Assembly: GCA_945643635.1 (NCBI GenBank)
Contig: CALZFC010000006.1
Span: 9,817,001-9,881,000 of the forward strand
Direction of reading: 5' to 3'
Length of the DNA: 64,000 bases
Origin: Allodiplogaster sudhausi
Taxonomy: Eukaryota > Nematoda > Chromadorea > Rhabditida > Diplogasteridae
Notes under the pieces: model-generated
Database searches by the model: none
Told to the model about the DNA's origin: nothing
What the model saw: the letters and a program-made list of their open reading frames with translations, nothing else
In this document: piece by piece, positions 49,101-61,500 of the stretch
Position numbering within the stretch: position 1 is the first letter of the stretch
Layout of the letters: every line of letters starts with the position of its first letter
Program-made: the position numbers and the translations under genes

Positions 49101-52100
49101 AATTATTCGCCTGTGTAAGATAATATAAAGACCAAAATACACTCCATTTGTCACGATACAACTCACATCCAGGTTACTGTACTCCTCGGCCACAATGGTG
49201 CAGGGAAAAGTACAACTTTCTCGATGCTTGCGGGCATTGCTGCTCCCACCAAATTCAAATCTGTGGCCTTGACATTCAGAAGAACTTGGCAAAGTGCCAA
49301 GACAAGCTTGGCTACTGTCCACAGGGAAATCCACTCTTCCCAGTTCGTTTTATTTCTTCTTCAATTGATCGCCTCAATCGGCGACTGTAATTAGTTACAT
49401 CAACATGGTCTTCTTTTTCTAGTAACTCACAGTGAATGAGCATCTCGAGTTCTTCGCTCTCATGAAAGGAGTGTCGAGTGAGAAGTGGCTTCAGGATCGA
49501 GATGAACTCCTAGAGCATCTCTGCCTCTCTGAAAAATTTGACACTGTAAGCTCACTTCCATTTATTAATATACTTTGCAGTTTAATTCTTATTTAATTCA
49601 CTTACCATTTTACATACATAAGTCATGTTCTATCGTGGCGTTCACCTAAAAGATTTCCCCTCGCACATTTCGCAGAAATCTCGCGCCCTGAGCGACGGCA
49701 TGAAGCGGAAGTTGTGTGTGGCGATGGCGTTGATTGGCGGCGGCGGAGTTGTTTTATTGGACGAGCCGACCGCAGGCATGGACACGGGCGCCCGCAGAGA
49801 CGTGGAGCGGCTGCTGCAGGCGTACAAGCAGAAGTGGTCGGTTCATTCGGATTCACGAGGTACTGAGATGCTCTTTTTGCAGCACGATTCTCATGACGAC
49901 GCACTACACGGACGAGGCCGAACAACTCGCCGACCGCATCGCCATCATGGCACGCGGCAAAGTGGTCGCCGCTGGCACCGCGCAGTTCCTCAAGAATCGG
50001 TAGCCATCCTACTTCCATTCAAATACTTTGGGCATGCTTTCTTGCCAAATGGTTCCTTGCCGCAGCTTCGGAACTGGTTTCATTCTCTGCGTCGTTCTTC
50101 GCGACACGACCGACGCAGCCAAGCGTGCTGATTCCATCAAACAGCTCGTGAAGAAGCACGTTCCGTCTTCGTCGCTCTTCTCTTTCCACGCCGCGCAGCT
50201 CGAGATCGCGCTGCCTGATCAGCATCGCGGAAAGTCAGGCTGATTTTGTTAATACGTTATAGTGTGTATACCGACAAACAGCATCATATGTACACATATT
50301 TTATTATTTTGAAGGTTCCCTCAACTTTTCGCCGAGTTGGAGAAGAATTCGGCAAATCTCGGAATCGCAAGTTTTGGCGTCTCTCTAAACAGCCTCGAGC
50401 AGGTCTTCTTGAGGTGCGGAAATTCCATATGCTCTGAACCGTATAAATTATAATCGATCTGTTTTACGGATTGTTTGACAGAATTGGTGAGTTAGCACAT
50501 GGAGAGAACAAAGAGGAAGAACGAAAGAGGATTGCCCAGGCCATCGCGGAGGTCCTCGATGATGACGGTTAGCGTTTAAAGGTCATCAGAACAAGGACTG
50601 GAATCAACCTTTCTCGCTCACCGTTCGTTGACAGACTAAAGAAGTGTGCGGTATATTTGACTCACTTATTCAGGCCGCCGCAACGAAGGACTGGTCCTCT
50701 GGGCGAAGCGGTTCGGCTGGCTGCTTCGCAAGCGGCTGTTGTTCACTCTCGCGCACTGGCCAAGCGTTCTCCTCCAGATCGGCCTGCCGTGTCTTCTTCT
50801 TATCGCTTTCACCATTAGTCCCGCGGACAGCAAATACCAGAAGGACAACTTTCCAGGTGAGTTCATAAAGAAATTATTAGATTATGCCTATAATTAAATT
50901 CTGGTCTCTTAACTATTCAAAATTCTCCAAAGGGAGTGAATTCTAAACCTAGTAACGTATTGTTGCAGAGCTGATTTTCAACTTCAATAAGCGAGCGACT
51001 TATTTTCCTGAACCTCAGTAGTACATCAGAAACAGATTATCGTGAACGTCTCAAAAACTCTAAAACTGAGGTTCACGAATGTATCTGAGTATATACATAC
51101 ATACATATGTCTATATGATTCATGCATATATGTAAGAATAATATACCAATGACCCTATCTGATTTTAGGTAGACTTTGTCAATACGAGCAATATTGACAA
51201 CTGGTTTATGAAACAGCCGCGGTCGGTTCCAACATTTCTAGGGGGCGAGTAAATTTGTTTAATATGTAAATAAAAGATTCTATCAATTCTCAAATAATCT
51301 AATGTGCTCTAGGAACTGAGGAATGGCAACGGCACAAATGGAACTGCCACTCTCGTGGAGAACTCTGCATTTCTCCACGTCGCGCCAGCCCAGATTTCGC
51401 TTGCCAACTCGATTGAATACGGCGGTTTGTTTTATTGCAGGCATGTACATACATACTTAGTACATATGTATGTACATACATATGTACATATGCATATACA
51501 TATGCTGTTACCAACTTCGAGCATTTGCAGCATCAGTTACGAGCGGTATTCAACTCTACAATGATTTGAAGACGACAGCGATTAAAGCAGCGAACAGCAA
51601 GGTTTGTTTGCTTGAACACCCGACCAAATTGATAAATGTGTCTAATTGAAACAATGCAGACACAAATGATGGGTCCGGTGCTGGTCGTCATCTTCGCCCT
51701 GTTCTCTGGCAACTTTGTGACCTTTCCCACTATCAACCGAACGTGCAAATTTTCTCATCAGGTTTTCAGTTCCATCCTATCGTTGATTTCTGCATTTCGA
51801 TTCAGTTATACCGATTGGGATATTTTCAGCAAAATCTTGCTGTCCTCACGAAGTCGCTGTACTGGTTAGCCAATTTTATCTACGATATGGTCTTCTTCTT
51901 TGTCTCCACTGCCATCTTCGCCATCTTGTTCTTCTTGGCCGGTTGGGAGAGAACACTCATTGGCTAGTCAGTGTTCTTACCTTAGTATTCTTGAATCTTC
52001 CTTCTTTGATGGAATTGCTTCTGTCATCTCCCTTCCTATTGCCCTCTTTAGCCTCTACTTCTTGTTCGTGCTCTACTTTATTTCGATTGTAATGATGGCC

Positions 52101-54998
52101 TACGCAATCAGTGCGATAATCGACTCGCCAAATCGGGGCTTGCTCGCGATCGCACTCTTTCAGGCATGTTCTACTTTTCTGACATTTACAGATCGACTAT
52201 ACTTTTAATCAATGGTGTGCTTATTTTTTTAGTTGCTTAGCTCTATGATCTTGGGTATCATTTCAATGTTTGCCGAAATAGCAAGTGCGGACAAACAATC
52301 TGAAAAGGCCAGGAATGGTGAAGTGCTTGCAAATCTTGAGGAAGATAAGATATGGACTAGCACATTTGAGGTTGGCTTTCCTTTCACGAAACGACATAAA
52401 CAAAGATTTTTCAGTAGCTCACGCTCTCTTCATTCCCGATTTTAATGGGTCTCATTTCTCAGCCGCTCACTTTCATCTTGCTGCCGGTCTACGGGCTCTC
52501 TCGTGCCTCGGGCACTTACAGCAAGATCAAGGAAAAGGGCGATCCATGGAAATGGGAGCATCTCGGTTTCTATTTGTTCCTCTTGTTTTAATATCTTTTG
52601 AGTCTGTCTGTACTAGAAAATGTCGGTATTACTACCGTCCGATGCTATGATAAGTATCGATGTTACCAGGCCGAGTCGCCTTCTTCCTCGTTCTCAGCGA
52701 CATGTTCTTCATCTTCATCTTTTTCATTGTGCAACTCAATAGTTTTTCATACAGTTGCCGCAGTCCGCCTAAGAAGGTCGGTAGTCTTTGATAAATGTTC
52801 ATTTCACGCAGTTCCGTTGATATGGACCTTGAAAGTCTTTGTTTTTGACGAATTGACTGAAAGATTCTCAGATTGAGACGATCGCCGAAGACGTGAGCGT
52901 CAGTCTCGAACGACAGGCACTGGACGAGAGCAAGGACGACAGTAAATACGCGCTCGCCGTGCGTCACCTCGTCAAGCGATTCGGCAACTTCTTCGCTGTA
53001 GGAGGAGCCCTTCTTCTATTATTTGGCTATTCTAAGATACATATGTATATACCGTAGTACTTTTGATAAGCATGATCAGATGAGAGTCTTCCATGGTCAT
53101 GTCCCCTAGGTCACCATCAGCCGATCACTTTCATCCTGGTGCCGGTTTACGGCCTCGTCCGTGTCTCGAGCACTTACAGCAAGATCAAAAACAATCCATG
53201 GACATGGAAGCACCTCGGTTTTTTAAAGGGTGTATTGGAATATGTTAAAATGTCGCCATTAACTAATGCTACAGCAAATATTCATATTACCAGTCCGAGT
53301 CGTCGTGTTCCTGGTTGTGAGCGACGTCTTCTACTTCATCATCTTTGTCATTACGCAATTCAAATTTTTTTTCAGCATCTGCCGCCGCAGATCGTCAAAC
53401 AACTTGGTCGGTAGTCTTTGTGAAACTCATACAAATGTTTACTTCACGCTGTTCCATTGTTGATATGGACCTTGAAAGTCTTGGTGGTTATTGACTTCCA
53501 GGTTGATATGATGGCCGAAGACGAGAGCGTCGTTCGCGAGCGACAGGCGCTGGACGAAAGCCAGGACGACAGTAAATACGCGCTCGCCGTTCGTCACCTA
53601 GTCAAGCGATTCGGCAACTTCTTCGCTGTAGGAGGAGCCCTTCTTCTATTATTTGGCTATTCTAAGATACCTATGTATATACCGTAATACTTTTGATAAG
53701 CATGATCAGATGAGAGTCGTCCATGGTCATGTCCCCTAGGTGAACGACGTGACGTTTGGAGTGGAGCAACGGGCGTGCTTCGGACTGCTCGGAGTGAACG
53801 GAGCTGGGAAGACTTCCACCTTCGACATCATCACTGGAAGAGAGAAAGCGACCAGTGGAAGTGTCACTGTCGGCGGATTCGACATTCGAGAGCGAATTGT
53901 AAGAGTTGAGGGCAAATGGCAAAGGAGAGAGAAAAGAGAAGAATAGTGAGCAGACACTTGCTTGAAGATGCTCGGCTTTTGCCCGCAATACGACGCTTTG
54001 CTAACCGAGCTGAGTGGAAAAGAGGTTCTCGAGATCCTCGCTGGTATTTACGGCTTCGCAGAACCATCCACAAAGGTTCAATGAATCAGGGATGAGAAGT
54101 GCAAAAACAGTAAAATTGCTATTTGAAGGCCGACAAACTCATTCGTTGTGTCGGAATGACTGAACACGCGAAGAAACCTACGAAGAACCTTAGGTTGATT
54201 TTTGGAGAAAGTGCGGGAAATAGAATTGTCAATTTTCAGCGGTGGCCAGCGTCGTAAAATCAACGTCGCCGTCTCGCTTCTGACGCAGAGCAGCCTCATC
54301 ATTCTCGATGAGCCGACCGCAGGAATCGATCCGAAGGTTCGGTTGGAAGTAGACGAAGATCAGAAAGAGACTCCCTCCATGCAGGCCCGCCAGGACGTGT
54401 GGCAGCTTCTGAGCGGGGTGCGCGACGGTTCAGCGACGGCGCTTCTGCTAACTTCTCACTCCATGGACGAGTGCGAGGCGCTCTGCACTCGTGTCGGCAT
54501 CCTCAGAAGGGGCGGCTTGGTCGCACTCGGCACCACTCAGGAGCTCAAGACAAAGTGAGATTCACTTACAAAAAAAAATACAATTCCACCTTTCTTCGTT
54601 CAGATTCGGCTCGTCTTACCGTCTCTCGCTGGTGCTTTCTCGCCAGGAATCTATCGAGGCAGCGGATAAAGCGGTGCTGGGCGTCTTTCGGGAAGCTGTT
54701 CGTCGCCTCAGCGCTGGAAACGCACTCACGATTCATTACCAGGTTAGGCGTTCGGATGATCATTCGCTACCTCTTTATCTCCCCTCTTCCTTTCGCAGAT
54801 CCCTCGCAGGGCTACCGACAAATGGTCGATTCTCATCGCTAGAGCGGCCAAGGTGGCCGCTGCGTTAAGGCAACCGACTTTTCACTCTCTCAAGCCTCCC
54901 TCGAGGACGCATTCCTTCGCTTGTCTGGCGGTTGCCTCACAGAAAGCGGACGACTCACTGTTGGCACAACTGTCCAACAGCAGGATGTACGAGCATGA
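46125..54998 (+). CDS. ABCA-type ABC transporter copy 1, nearly full length but with apparent lesions
   Basis: ABCA proteins are full transporters that move lipids across membranes (CED-7 is the nematode example). It starts MFRARRQLRLLLWKN. A large extracellular region ends PYFSNGILSLQIAIEQSFLG, followed by membrane exons. Nucleotide site 1: Walker A LGHNGAGKST (49200), Q-loop LGYCPQGN, signature LSDGMKRKL, Walker B VVLLDEPTAGMD and TILMTTHYTDEAE. A second membrane domain (50680-52870) follows. Site 2: GVNGAGKTS (53785), GFCPQYD, LSGGQRRK split over an intron, IILDEPTAGID, LLLTSHSMDE and C-terminal SLEDAFLRLSGG. After IAAPT in site 1 the frame must change to reach ICGLDIQKN, and the TSG motif is missing. 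The last exon lacks one base relative to copy 2 (GCGTTAAGG against GCGTTGAAGG). A 640-base cassette is duplicated at 52459-53745. The gene may be decaying, or the indels may be errors. Confidence 0.85.
48296..48386 (-). repeat. tRNA-derived segment in an ABC transporter intron
   Basis: On the minus strand TAGCCGATTGGTAAGG resembles an A box and GCGGGTTCGAGTCTC a B box, about 35 bases apart. The T arm pairs only partly and no clean acceptor stem is seen. It is probably a tRNA pseudogene or SINE head in the intron between membrane exons. Confidence 0.45.
52459..53745. repeat. Tandem duplication of a 640-base exon cassette in ABC copy 1
   Basis: Unit 1 (about 52459-53105) and unit 2 (about 53112-53745) each hold the last membrane exons of the second half and the linker exon, DVSVSLERQALDESKDDSKY in unit 1 and DESVVRERQALDESQDDSKY in unit 2. 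Downstream introns are almost identical. Copy 2 on the other strand has one unit, closest to unit 2. Confidence 0.88.
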
Positions 54999-55904
54999 GA
55001 GGAGACGAATGCAGAAGGGGAAGAAAACTCGTTGGACCTTCTATTACGCCATTTACTGATAAACCTTTCGAATGAATGATTCGAATACAACAAAAATCTC
55101 TAACATCATAAAAAAGTTCTGGAGCGGATTTTTTCAGACAAAAACATGTTTTTGGCTAGAGGCATCTCAATCCGATTTCGCATGGCGCTCCTCGGTCGAG
55201 CAGCCGACCCGCAGCCTCCCGGCAGACTCTAACTTCTCCAGCTATGTTGCTTGCTAAGAAGCACAAGGAATCTGGAGCACAACGATAGCCGGGTAGGACA
55301 CAATTTCTTGTCATTGATAAGTTGGGCGGCTTATATAGTTGGCTTGAGGACGGAGTGCAAGGTCGAGGGAATGGTGCAGCTAGTGCAGCTATGACAATTT
55401 TCTTACCTGATATGCTTTGTAGCTCCATGGAAGAGGTCCTGCCCGGCCCTTTACTTTCAACAGCTTCATATCAGCGTCTCATTTATGGTTGTTTATATTT
55501 AGTAGGCATATGGAAAAATGCAAGGGTGCAAAGAGAACACGAAGACCAGACCGTTCACGGATTTGTGGCTAAGCTCTCTGTGACTGGCACGCGAGATGAA
55601 CAACAGCCGATTGCGATTGCAAAACCTGTGGCCACAAGCTCGCGCCCATTTTCTACTGTAGAGGGCGCCTCTCGGCTGCATTCGATTTATCTCCGATGCA
55701 GCCAGCCGAGAGATGCAGCTTGGAGAAGGCCGGGACTTCTCGCCTCTCGACTCCGCAGGCAGGAGAGATCGTCTTGCTAGAGAAGGATGAGAACCAGACA
55801 CGCACTCATTGGGAATACGGATGCGTGTTGTCCGTTGACCAGCGAGCAACGACTCCAGCGATCGAGTTTTCACTCGCCCAACCAATCTGATCATTCCCTT
55901 GGAG
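54999..55904. other. Spacer after ABC copy 1
   Basis: No gene is supported. Short open frames on both strands have no family likeness. An alternative frame of the ABC last exon stays open to 55059 because of the one-base difference. The right border touches the foldback at 55905. Confidence 0.45.
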
Positions 55905-56313
55905 GTACAGTCCCGCTCAACATTGTTGGGTCCGGTATTAATAGTATTAATAGTATTAATATAAATAATACAAACTGGAATAGCACGCTGAGTACGCATT
56001 TTCGGGCCATTTCGCGTAGGAGTTTACCTATTTCGACCATGGAGATTACGACTGTGAAGACCGTTTTCAAAAATATGCTGAAATGGCTGAGAACTCATAA
56101 TATTGCATTTAATTTGGCCGCGTTTGGGTGCCAAACGGGTTGGCTCCAACTCCTGGACTACAAAGTGCAAAATAAAATGAAATTTTCAGAGAACTTCTTA
56201 CCTTTTTTGAGTTTCTTGTTTTATTTCTTTTGAGTTTCTCATTTTGGTTATGTATAAACGACGAAAAAAAGCTTTAAAAAAATTTTCGTGCTTGCAAAAA
56301 TCTGTTCTCAAAA

Positions 56314-56366
56314 GGGTATCGAACCGAGACCTCGCGATCGACCGTTCAAAGACTTACCAATACTCT
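56314..56366 (-). repeat. tRNA-like segment, left arm of foldback 2
   Basis: On the minus strand TATTGGTAAGTCTTTGAACG resembles an A box region and GGTCTCGGTTCGATACCC contains a near-consensus B box (GGTTCGATACC). No full cloverleaf is evident. Confidence 0.5.
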
Positions 56367-56470
56367 ACAGAAGGTACAATGAGATCTGATGATACCTTTC
56401 TTTGGACAGCGTCGATTGCTCACAAAGGAAACGTTGATTCTGAACACTCTCTGTTTCCTTCTTTAGTGGG

Positions 56471-56512
<42 letters not shown>

Positions 56513-56603
56513 AAGTAGGTGCAGCGTCGACTACATCTACTCTGCGTCAAGGCTGAAGCTACGGTATGTCTCTCTCCTTCTTTCTCGTTCTCTCGCATTC
56601 CCT

Positions 56604-56646
<43 letters not shown>

Positions 56647-56743
56647 CCACTAAAGTATGAGCGAACGTGTTCAGAATCGACGTTTCCTTTGTGAGCAATC
56701 GATGCTGTCCAAAGAAAGGTATCATGTTTGTACCGTCTGTAGA

Positions 56744-56794
56744 GTATTGGTAAGTCTTTGACCGGCAATCGCGAGGTCTCGGTTCGATGCCCTT
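56744..56794 (+). repeat. tRNA-like segment, right arm of foldback 2
   Basis: This is the mirror copy of the left segment, with B box GGTTCGATGCC and the same A-box-like TATTGGTAAGTCTTTG. Unlike foldback 1, both arms keep the TTCGA core. Confidence 0.5.
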
Positions 56795-57151
56795 TTGAGA
56801 ACAGATTTTTGCAAGCACGAAATTTTTTTTTTTTCGTCGTTTACACATAAACAAAATGAAAAACTCAAGAGAAATAAAACAAGAAACTCAAAAAAGGCAA
56901 GAAGTGCTCTGAAAATTTCACATTATTTTGCACTTTGTAGTCCAGGAGTTGGAGCCAGCCCGTTTGGAACCCAAACGCGGCCAAATTAAATGCAATATTA
57001 TGAGTTCTCGGCCATTTCAGCATATTTTTGAAAACGGTCTTCACAGTCGTAATCTCCATGGTCGAAATAGGTAAATTCCTAGGCGAAATGGCACGAAAAT
57101 GCGTGTTCAGCGCGCTATTCCAGTTTGTATTATTTATATTAATACTATTAA

Positions 57152-57428
57152 AGGAGGTATCCGGGGAATAATTAACCTATGTTTTGTTCTATGTAGATAA
57201 GTTCATATTGGCGTAAAACATCTATCCAGAAAGTTTGAGCGATTTTCTTTCATTACATTCTGAGCAAAAGTAACGTGAAGTCTGGCGGGTAGAGAATTAG
57301 CTACGGTAGGTCAGAGCCGCCCTCCTATTTCACATGCTCTCTCGACCGAGCGACAGGCAACTTTATGAGCGCGCGCATTCAAAGTGGTTCTCTAGCGCTA
57401 CTGTATAATTATTCGCCGGATACTTCCT
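57152..57428. mobile_element. 277 bp TTAA-flanked MITE nested in a foldback arm
   Basis: It begins AGGAGGTATCCGGGGAATAA; the right end reverse complemented begins AGGAAGTATCCGGCGAATAA. TTAA lies on both sides (57148-57151, 57429-57432). The left foldback arm shows the uninterrupted sequence, so the insertion is later than the foldback. Confidence 0.85.
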
Positions 57429-57474
57429 TTAATACTATTAATACCGGACCCAACAATGTCGAGCGGGACTGTAT

Positions 57475-57930
57475 ATACATAGTTGTGTACCGGCTCATGG
57501 CACCAGTACGAAGTCGCTATCTTTTCAAATTCCTCTTCCCGATACGAACTCCCTCTCTGCTTATTCGAATTCAACGAAGGCAGTAATGGGAAGAAGGAAT
57601 CAACCGGCAAGGAGAGCGTAGAAAAAGCAAGCTCTCTAGCGACCCGGAAGAAGGCGCACCAGTCGCGGGCACCTCGCAGCGTCACTCTGATCACTGCGAA
57701 TCCAGATGATCTTGTACATTGTCTGTATCTACTACTCTCCACTTCAATTATGTATGTATATTGATGTTTTTCCTACAACGGTCTTCTCGAGTGGAATCAA
57801 TATAAATGTTGTTTTAGTTTACTCGAAGTCGTCTTGGATCATATGTCATATTGAGAGGAAATCAAAGCGAATTCCAGCTTTATTGAGCAAATTCAAGATG
57901 AGGTATTGAAAAGAGAAGCAAGATCTTCTA
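57475..57930. other. Spacer without a recognised gene
   Basis: AT-rich sequence between the foldback and the LINE remnant. Short open frames only, with no motif I can support. Confidence 0.4.
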
Positions 57931-58260
57931 TGATTATTACGTTTTGTATGGATCAGAGTGTTGGACCCTCGATAGAAGTGGGCGCGAGAGGTTAGAAAGA
58001 GCGCAAAGAAGAATGGAGCGTACGATGCTTGGTGTGAACAGATCGGATAAGGAATGTGGACCTGAGACGCTGGACAGGAATCAAGGATTGGCTCAAGATG
58101 GCATTCAAGAGGAAGATGGATTGGGCAATCAAAATCGACCAAATGGAACAGAATCGGTGGGCCTACATACTGGATCCCCTACGAAGCAGTCCATCGACGT
58201 TGGCCCGGTCGTCCATCCATTCGCTGGCGAGACCATCTTCCCTGACCACTTTCTCTCCCT
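57931..58260 (+). pseudogene. LINE-type reverse transcriptase C-terminal remnant
   Basis: The frame reads LYGSECWTLDRSGRERLERA then QRRMERTMLGV, the conserved region that ends many non-LTR (RTE/Jockey-like) reverse transcriptases (YGSECWTL). After a frame change it continues RTGIKDWLKMAFKRKMDWA and QMEQNRWAYILDP, matching the usual W-A-G-H / RW tail of that region. It has no upstream polymerase and the frame is broken, so it is a dead 3' fragment. Confidence 0.75.
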
Positions 58261-58507
58261 CTCACTCATATCCCGCAACGAGGTTGACGTTCGGCCAATA
58301 ACATCCTTGTGCTCATCCCACAATCGGCCTGATAAAACGATAAATTGTGAAATTGTGAAATATTACGTTGTCGATAATGTTGATGACTCCAAGTAGACGC
58401 AGATACAATCAAGGAATGTGAACTCTTTCATCCAAAACTTTATCGATAGGAAGATGCGTATGATAGAATTCCCGCAGAGTTTCTTCTTGTTCTGAATTAA
58501 ACTCCTC

Positions 58508-61500
58508 TCATGCTCGCACATCCTGTTGGACAGATACGGTAAGAGTGAGTCGGCCGCTTTCTGTGAGGCGACCGCCAGATAAGCGAAGGAATGCGTCCTC
58601 GAGGGACGCTTGAGAGAGGGAAAAATCGGTTGCCTTCAACGCCACTGCCGCCTGGGATGCCCCGGCGAAGAGAATCGACCATTTGTCGGTAGGCTTGCGA
58701 GGAATCTGAAAGGAGCAGATGAGCCTGACAATGAGTCTGAAAAGGATAGCGGATATAAAGAGAGAGTGAGTGATCATCCGAACGCCTAACCTGGTAGGGA
58801 ATCGTAAGCGCGTTGCCAGCGCCGAGGCGACGAACAGCTTGCGGAAAGACGCCCAGCACCGCTTGGTCAGCTGCATCGATAGATTCCTGGCGAGAAAGCA
58901 AAAGCGAGAGACGGTAAGACGAGCCGAATCTGAAAGAAGAAGAAAAGGTGGAAATGTATGTATCTGACTTTTGAACGATCTAAGATTTTAGTTGAAACCC
59001 CACCTTGATTTGAGCTCTTGACTAGTGCCGAGGGCTATCATGCGAAAAAAAAAATCAACCTAAGGTTCTTCGTAGGTTTCTTCGCGTGTTCAGTCATTCC
59101 GACACAACGAATGAGTTTGTCGGCCTTCAAATAGCAATTTTACTGTTTTTGCACTTCTCATCCCTGATTCATTGAACCTTTGTGGATGGTTCTGCGAAGC
59201 CGTAAATACCAGCGAGGATCTCGAGAACCTCTTTTCCACTCAGCTCGGTTAGCAAAGCGTCGTATTGCGGGCAAAAGCCGAGCATCTTCAAGCAAGTGTC
59301 TGCTCACTATTCTTCTCTTTTCTCTCTCCTTTGCCATTTGCCCTCAACTCTTACAATTCGCTCTCGAATGTCGAATCCGCCGACAGTGACACTTCCACTG
59401 GTCGCTTTCTCTCTTCCAGTGATGATGTCGAAGGTGGAAGTCTTCCCTGCTCCGTTCACTCCGAGCAGTCCGAAGCACGCCCGTTGCTCCACTCCAAACG
59501 TCACGTCGTTCACCTATGGGACATGACCATGGACGACTCTCATCTGATCATGCTTATCAAAAGTATTACGGTATATACATAGGTATCTTAGAATAGCCAA
59601 ATAATAGAAGAAGGGCTCCTCCTACAGCGAAGAAGTTGCCGAATCGCTTGACGAGGTGACGAACGGCGAGCGCGTATTTACTGTCGTCCTGGCTTTCGTC
59701 CAGCGCCTGTCGCTCGCGAACGACGCTCTCGTCTTCGGCCATCATATCAACCTGGAAGTCAATAACCACCAAGACTTTCAAGGTCCATATCAACAATGGA
59801 ACAGCGTGAAGTAAACATTTGTATGAGTTTCACAAAGACTACCGACCAAGTTGTTTGACGATCTGCGGCGGCAGATGCTGAAAAAACCTTTGAATTGCGT
59901 AATGACAAAGATGATGAAGTAGAAGACGTCGCTCACAACCAGGAACACGACGACTCGGACTGGTAATATGAATATTTGCTGTAGCATTAGTTAATGGCGA
60001 CATTTTAACATATTCCAATACACCCTTTAAAAAACCGAGGTGCTTCCATGTCCATGGATTGTTTTTGATCTTGCTGTAAGTGCTCGAGACACGGACGAGG
60101 CCGTAAACCGGCACCAGGATGAAAGTGATCGGCTGATGGTGAGAAATGAGACTCATTACAATAATGGAATAGGACAGCGGAAGCTACTGAGAGAACGTTC
60201 CTTATGTGGTTTCAAAGATACACTTAAGGAAAGCCAACCTCATAGGTGCTGGCCCATGAGTTCTCTTCTTCAAGCGGTTTACCATTCTTGGCATTTTCAT
60301 ACATTTTTTCCGCACTAAATGCCTCAATAGTAAGCGAAGTGATGGCCAAAATCACGGAGCTGAGTAGCTAAAAAAAACAAGCTCGTCATTGATTTCAAAT
60401 ATAGTCAATCTGTAAATGTCGGATTACAGTTGAATACGGATTGTCAGAAAACGGGAACATACCTGAAAGAGTGAGCAAACCCCGATTCGGCGAGTCGATT
60501 ACCGAACTGATTGCGTAGGCCATCATTACAATCGAAATAAAGTAGAACACGAACAAGAAGTAGAGGCTAAAGAGGGCAATAGGAAGGGAGATGACAGAAG
60601 CAATTCCATCAAGGAAGGAAGATTCAAGAATACTAAGGTAAGAACACTGACTAGCCAATGAGTGTTCCCTCCCAACCGGCCAAGAAGAACAAGATGGCGA
60701 AGATGGCAGTGGAGACAAGGAAGAAGACCATATCGTAGATAAAATTGTCTAACCAGTACAGCGACTTCGGGAGGCCAGCAAGATTTTGCTGAAACCCAAT
60801 AGGTATAACTGAATCGAAGAATCGAAATGCAGAAATAATGGCAACGATAGGATGGAATTCAAAACCTGATGAGAAAATTTGCACGTTCGGTTGATAGTGG
60901 GAAAGGTCACAAAGTTGCCAGAGAACAGGGCGAAGATGACGACCAGCACCGGACCCATCATTTGTGTCTGGATTGTTTCAATTAGGCACATTTATCAATT
61001 TGGTCGGGTGTTCAAGCAAAAAAACCTGGCTGTTCGCTGCTTCAATCATTGTCGTTTTCAAATTACTGTAGAGTTGAATGCCACTCGTAATTGCCGCTGT
61101 AAATATTCGTATTTGATAACGGGATTTATGTATGTATATACATATATATGTATATACATATGCGCATGCCCATAAGACACCTTTGTTATTTTCAACCGAA
61201 TTGGCAAGCGTTATGAGAGCTGGCGCAACGTGGAGAAATGCAGAGTTCTATACAAGAATGGTACTGCCATCAAATCCAACAGCACACGCGATTACTTCAG
61301 AATTGACAGAATGTTTTCACAACGTAAAAAAAATTGACTTGCCCCCGAGAAATGTTGGTACCGACCGCGGCTGCTTCACAAACCAGCTGTCACTATCGTT
61401 CGGTTTGACTGAGTCGACCTACAATCAAATAAGATCACCGCTGTCATATCCTTACATACATATGTATATGAATAATATAATTGTCAGACAGAGTCATGAA

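Larger units (their letters stand above)
55905..57474. repeat. Second foldback element with tRNA-like arms
   Basis: The arms 55905-56505 and 56606-57474 are reverse complements. The outer edge is GTACAGTCCCGCTCAACATTG on the left (20 bases from 55906) and its complement at 57452-57474. Inner parts include (GA)n against (CT)n and GGAAACGTTGATTCTGAACA against TGTTCAGAATCGACGTTTCC. The right arm is longer by 281 bases because a TTAA-flanked element is nested in it. It lies in the spacer between the inverted ABC copies. Confidence 0.85.

Noticed and set aside
53671..53988. Minus-strand frame (starting MRAKAEHLQASVCS), repeated at 59265-59582
   Set aside because: It is antisense to the Walker A exon of the ABC transporter in both copies; the sense strand carries GVNGAGKTS.
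56244..56660. Open frames through the GA/CT part of foldback 2
   Set aside because: Mirrored on the opposite strand by the palindrome and dominated by Arg/Glu or Ser/Leu repeats.
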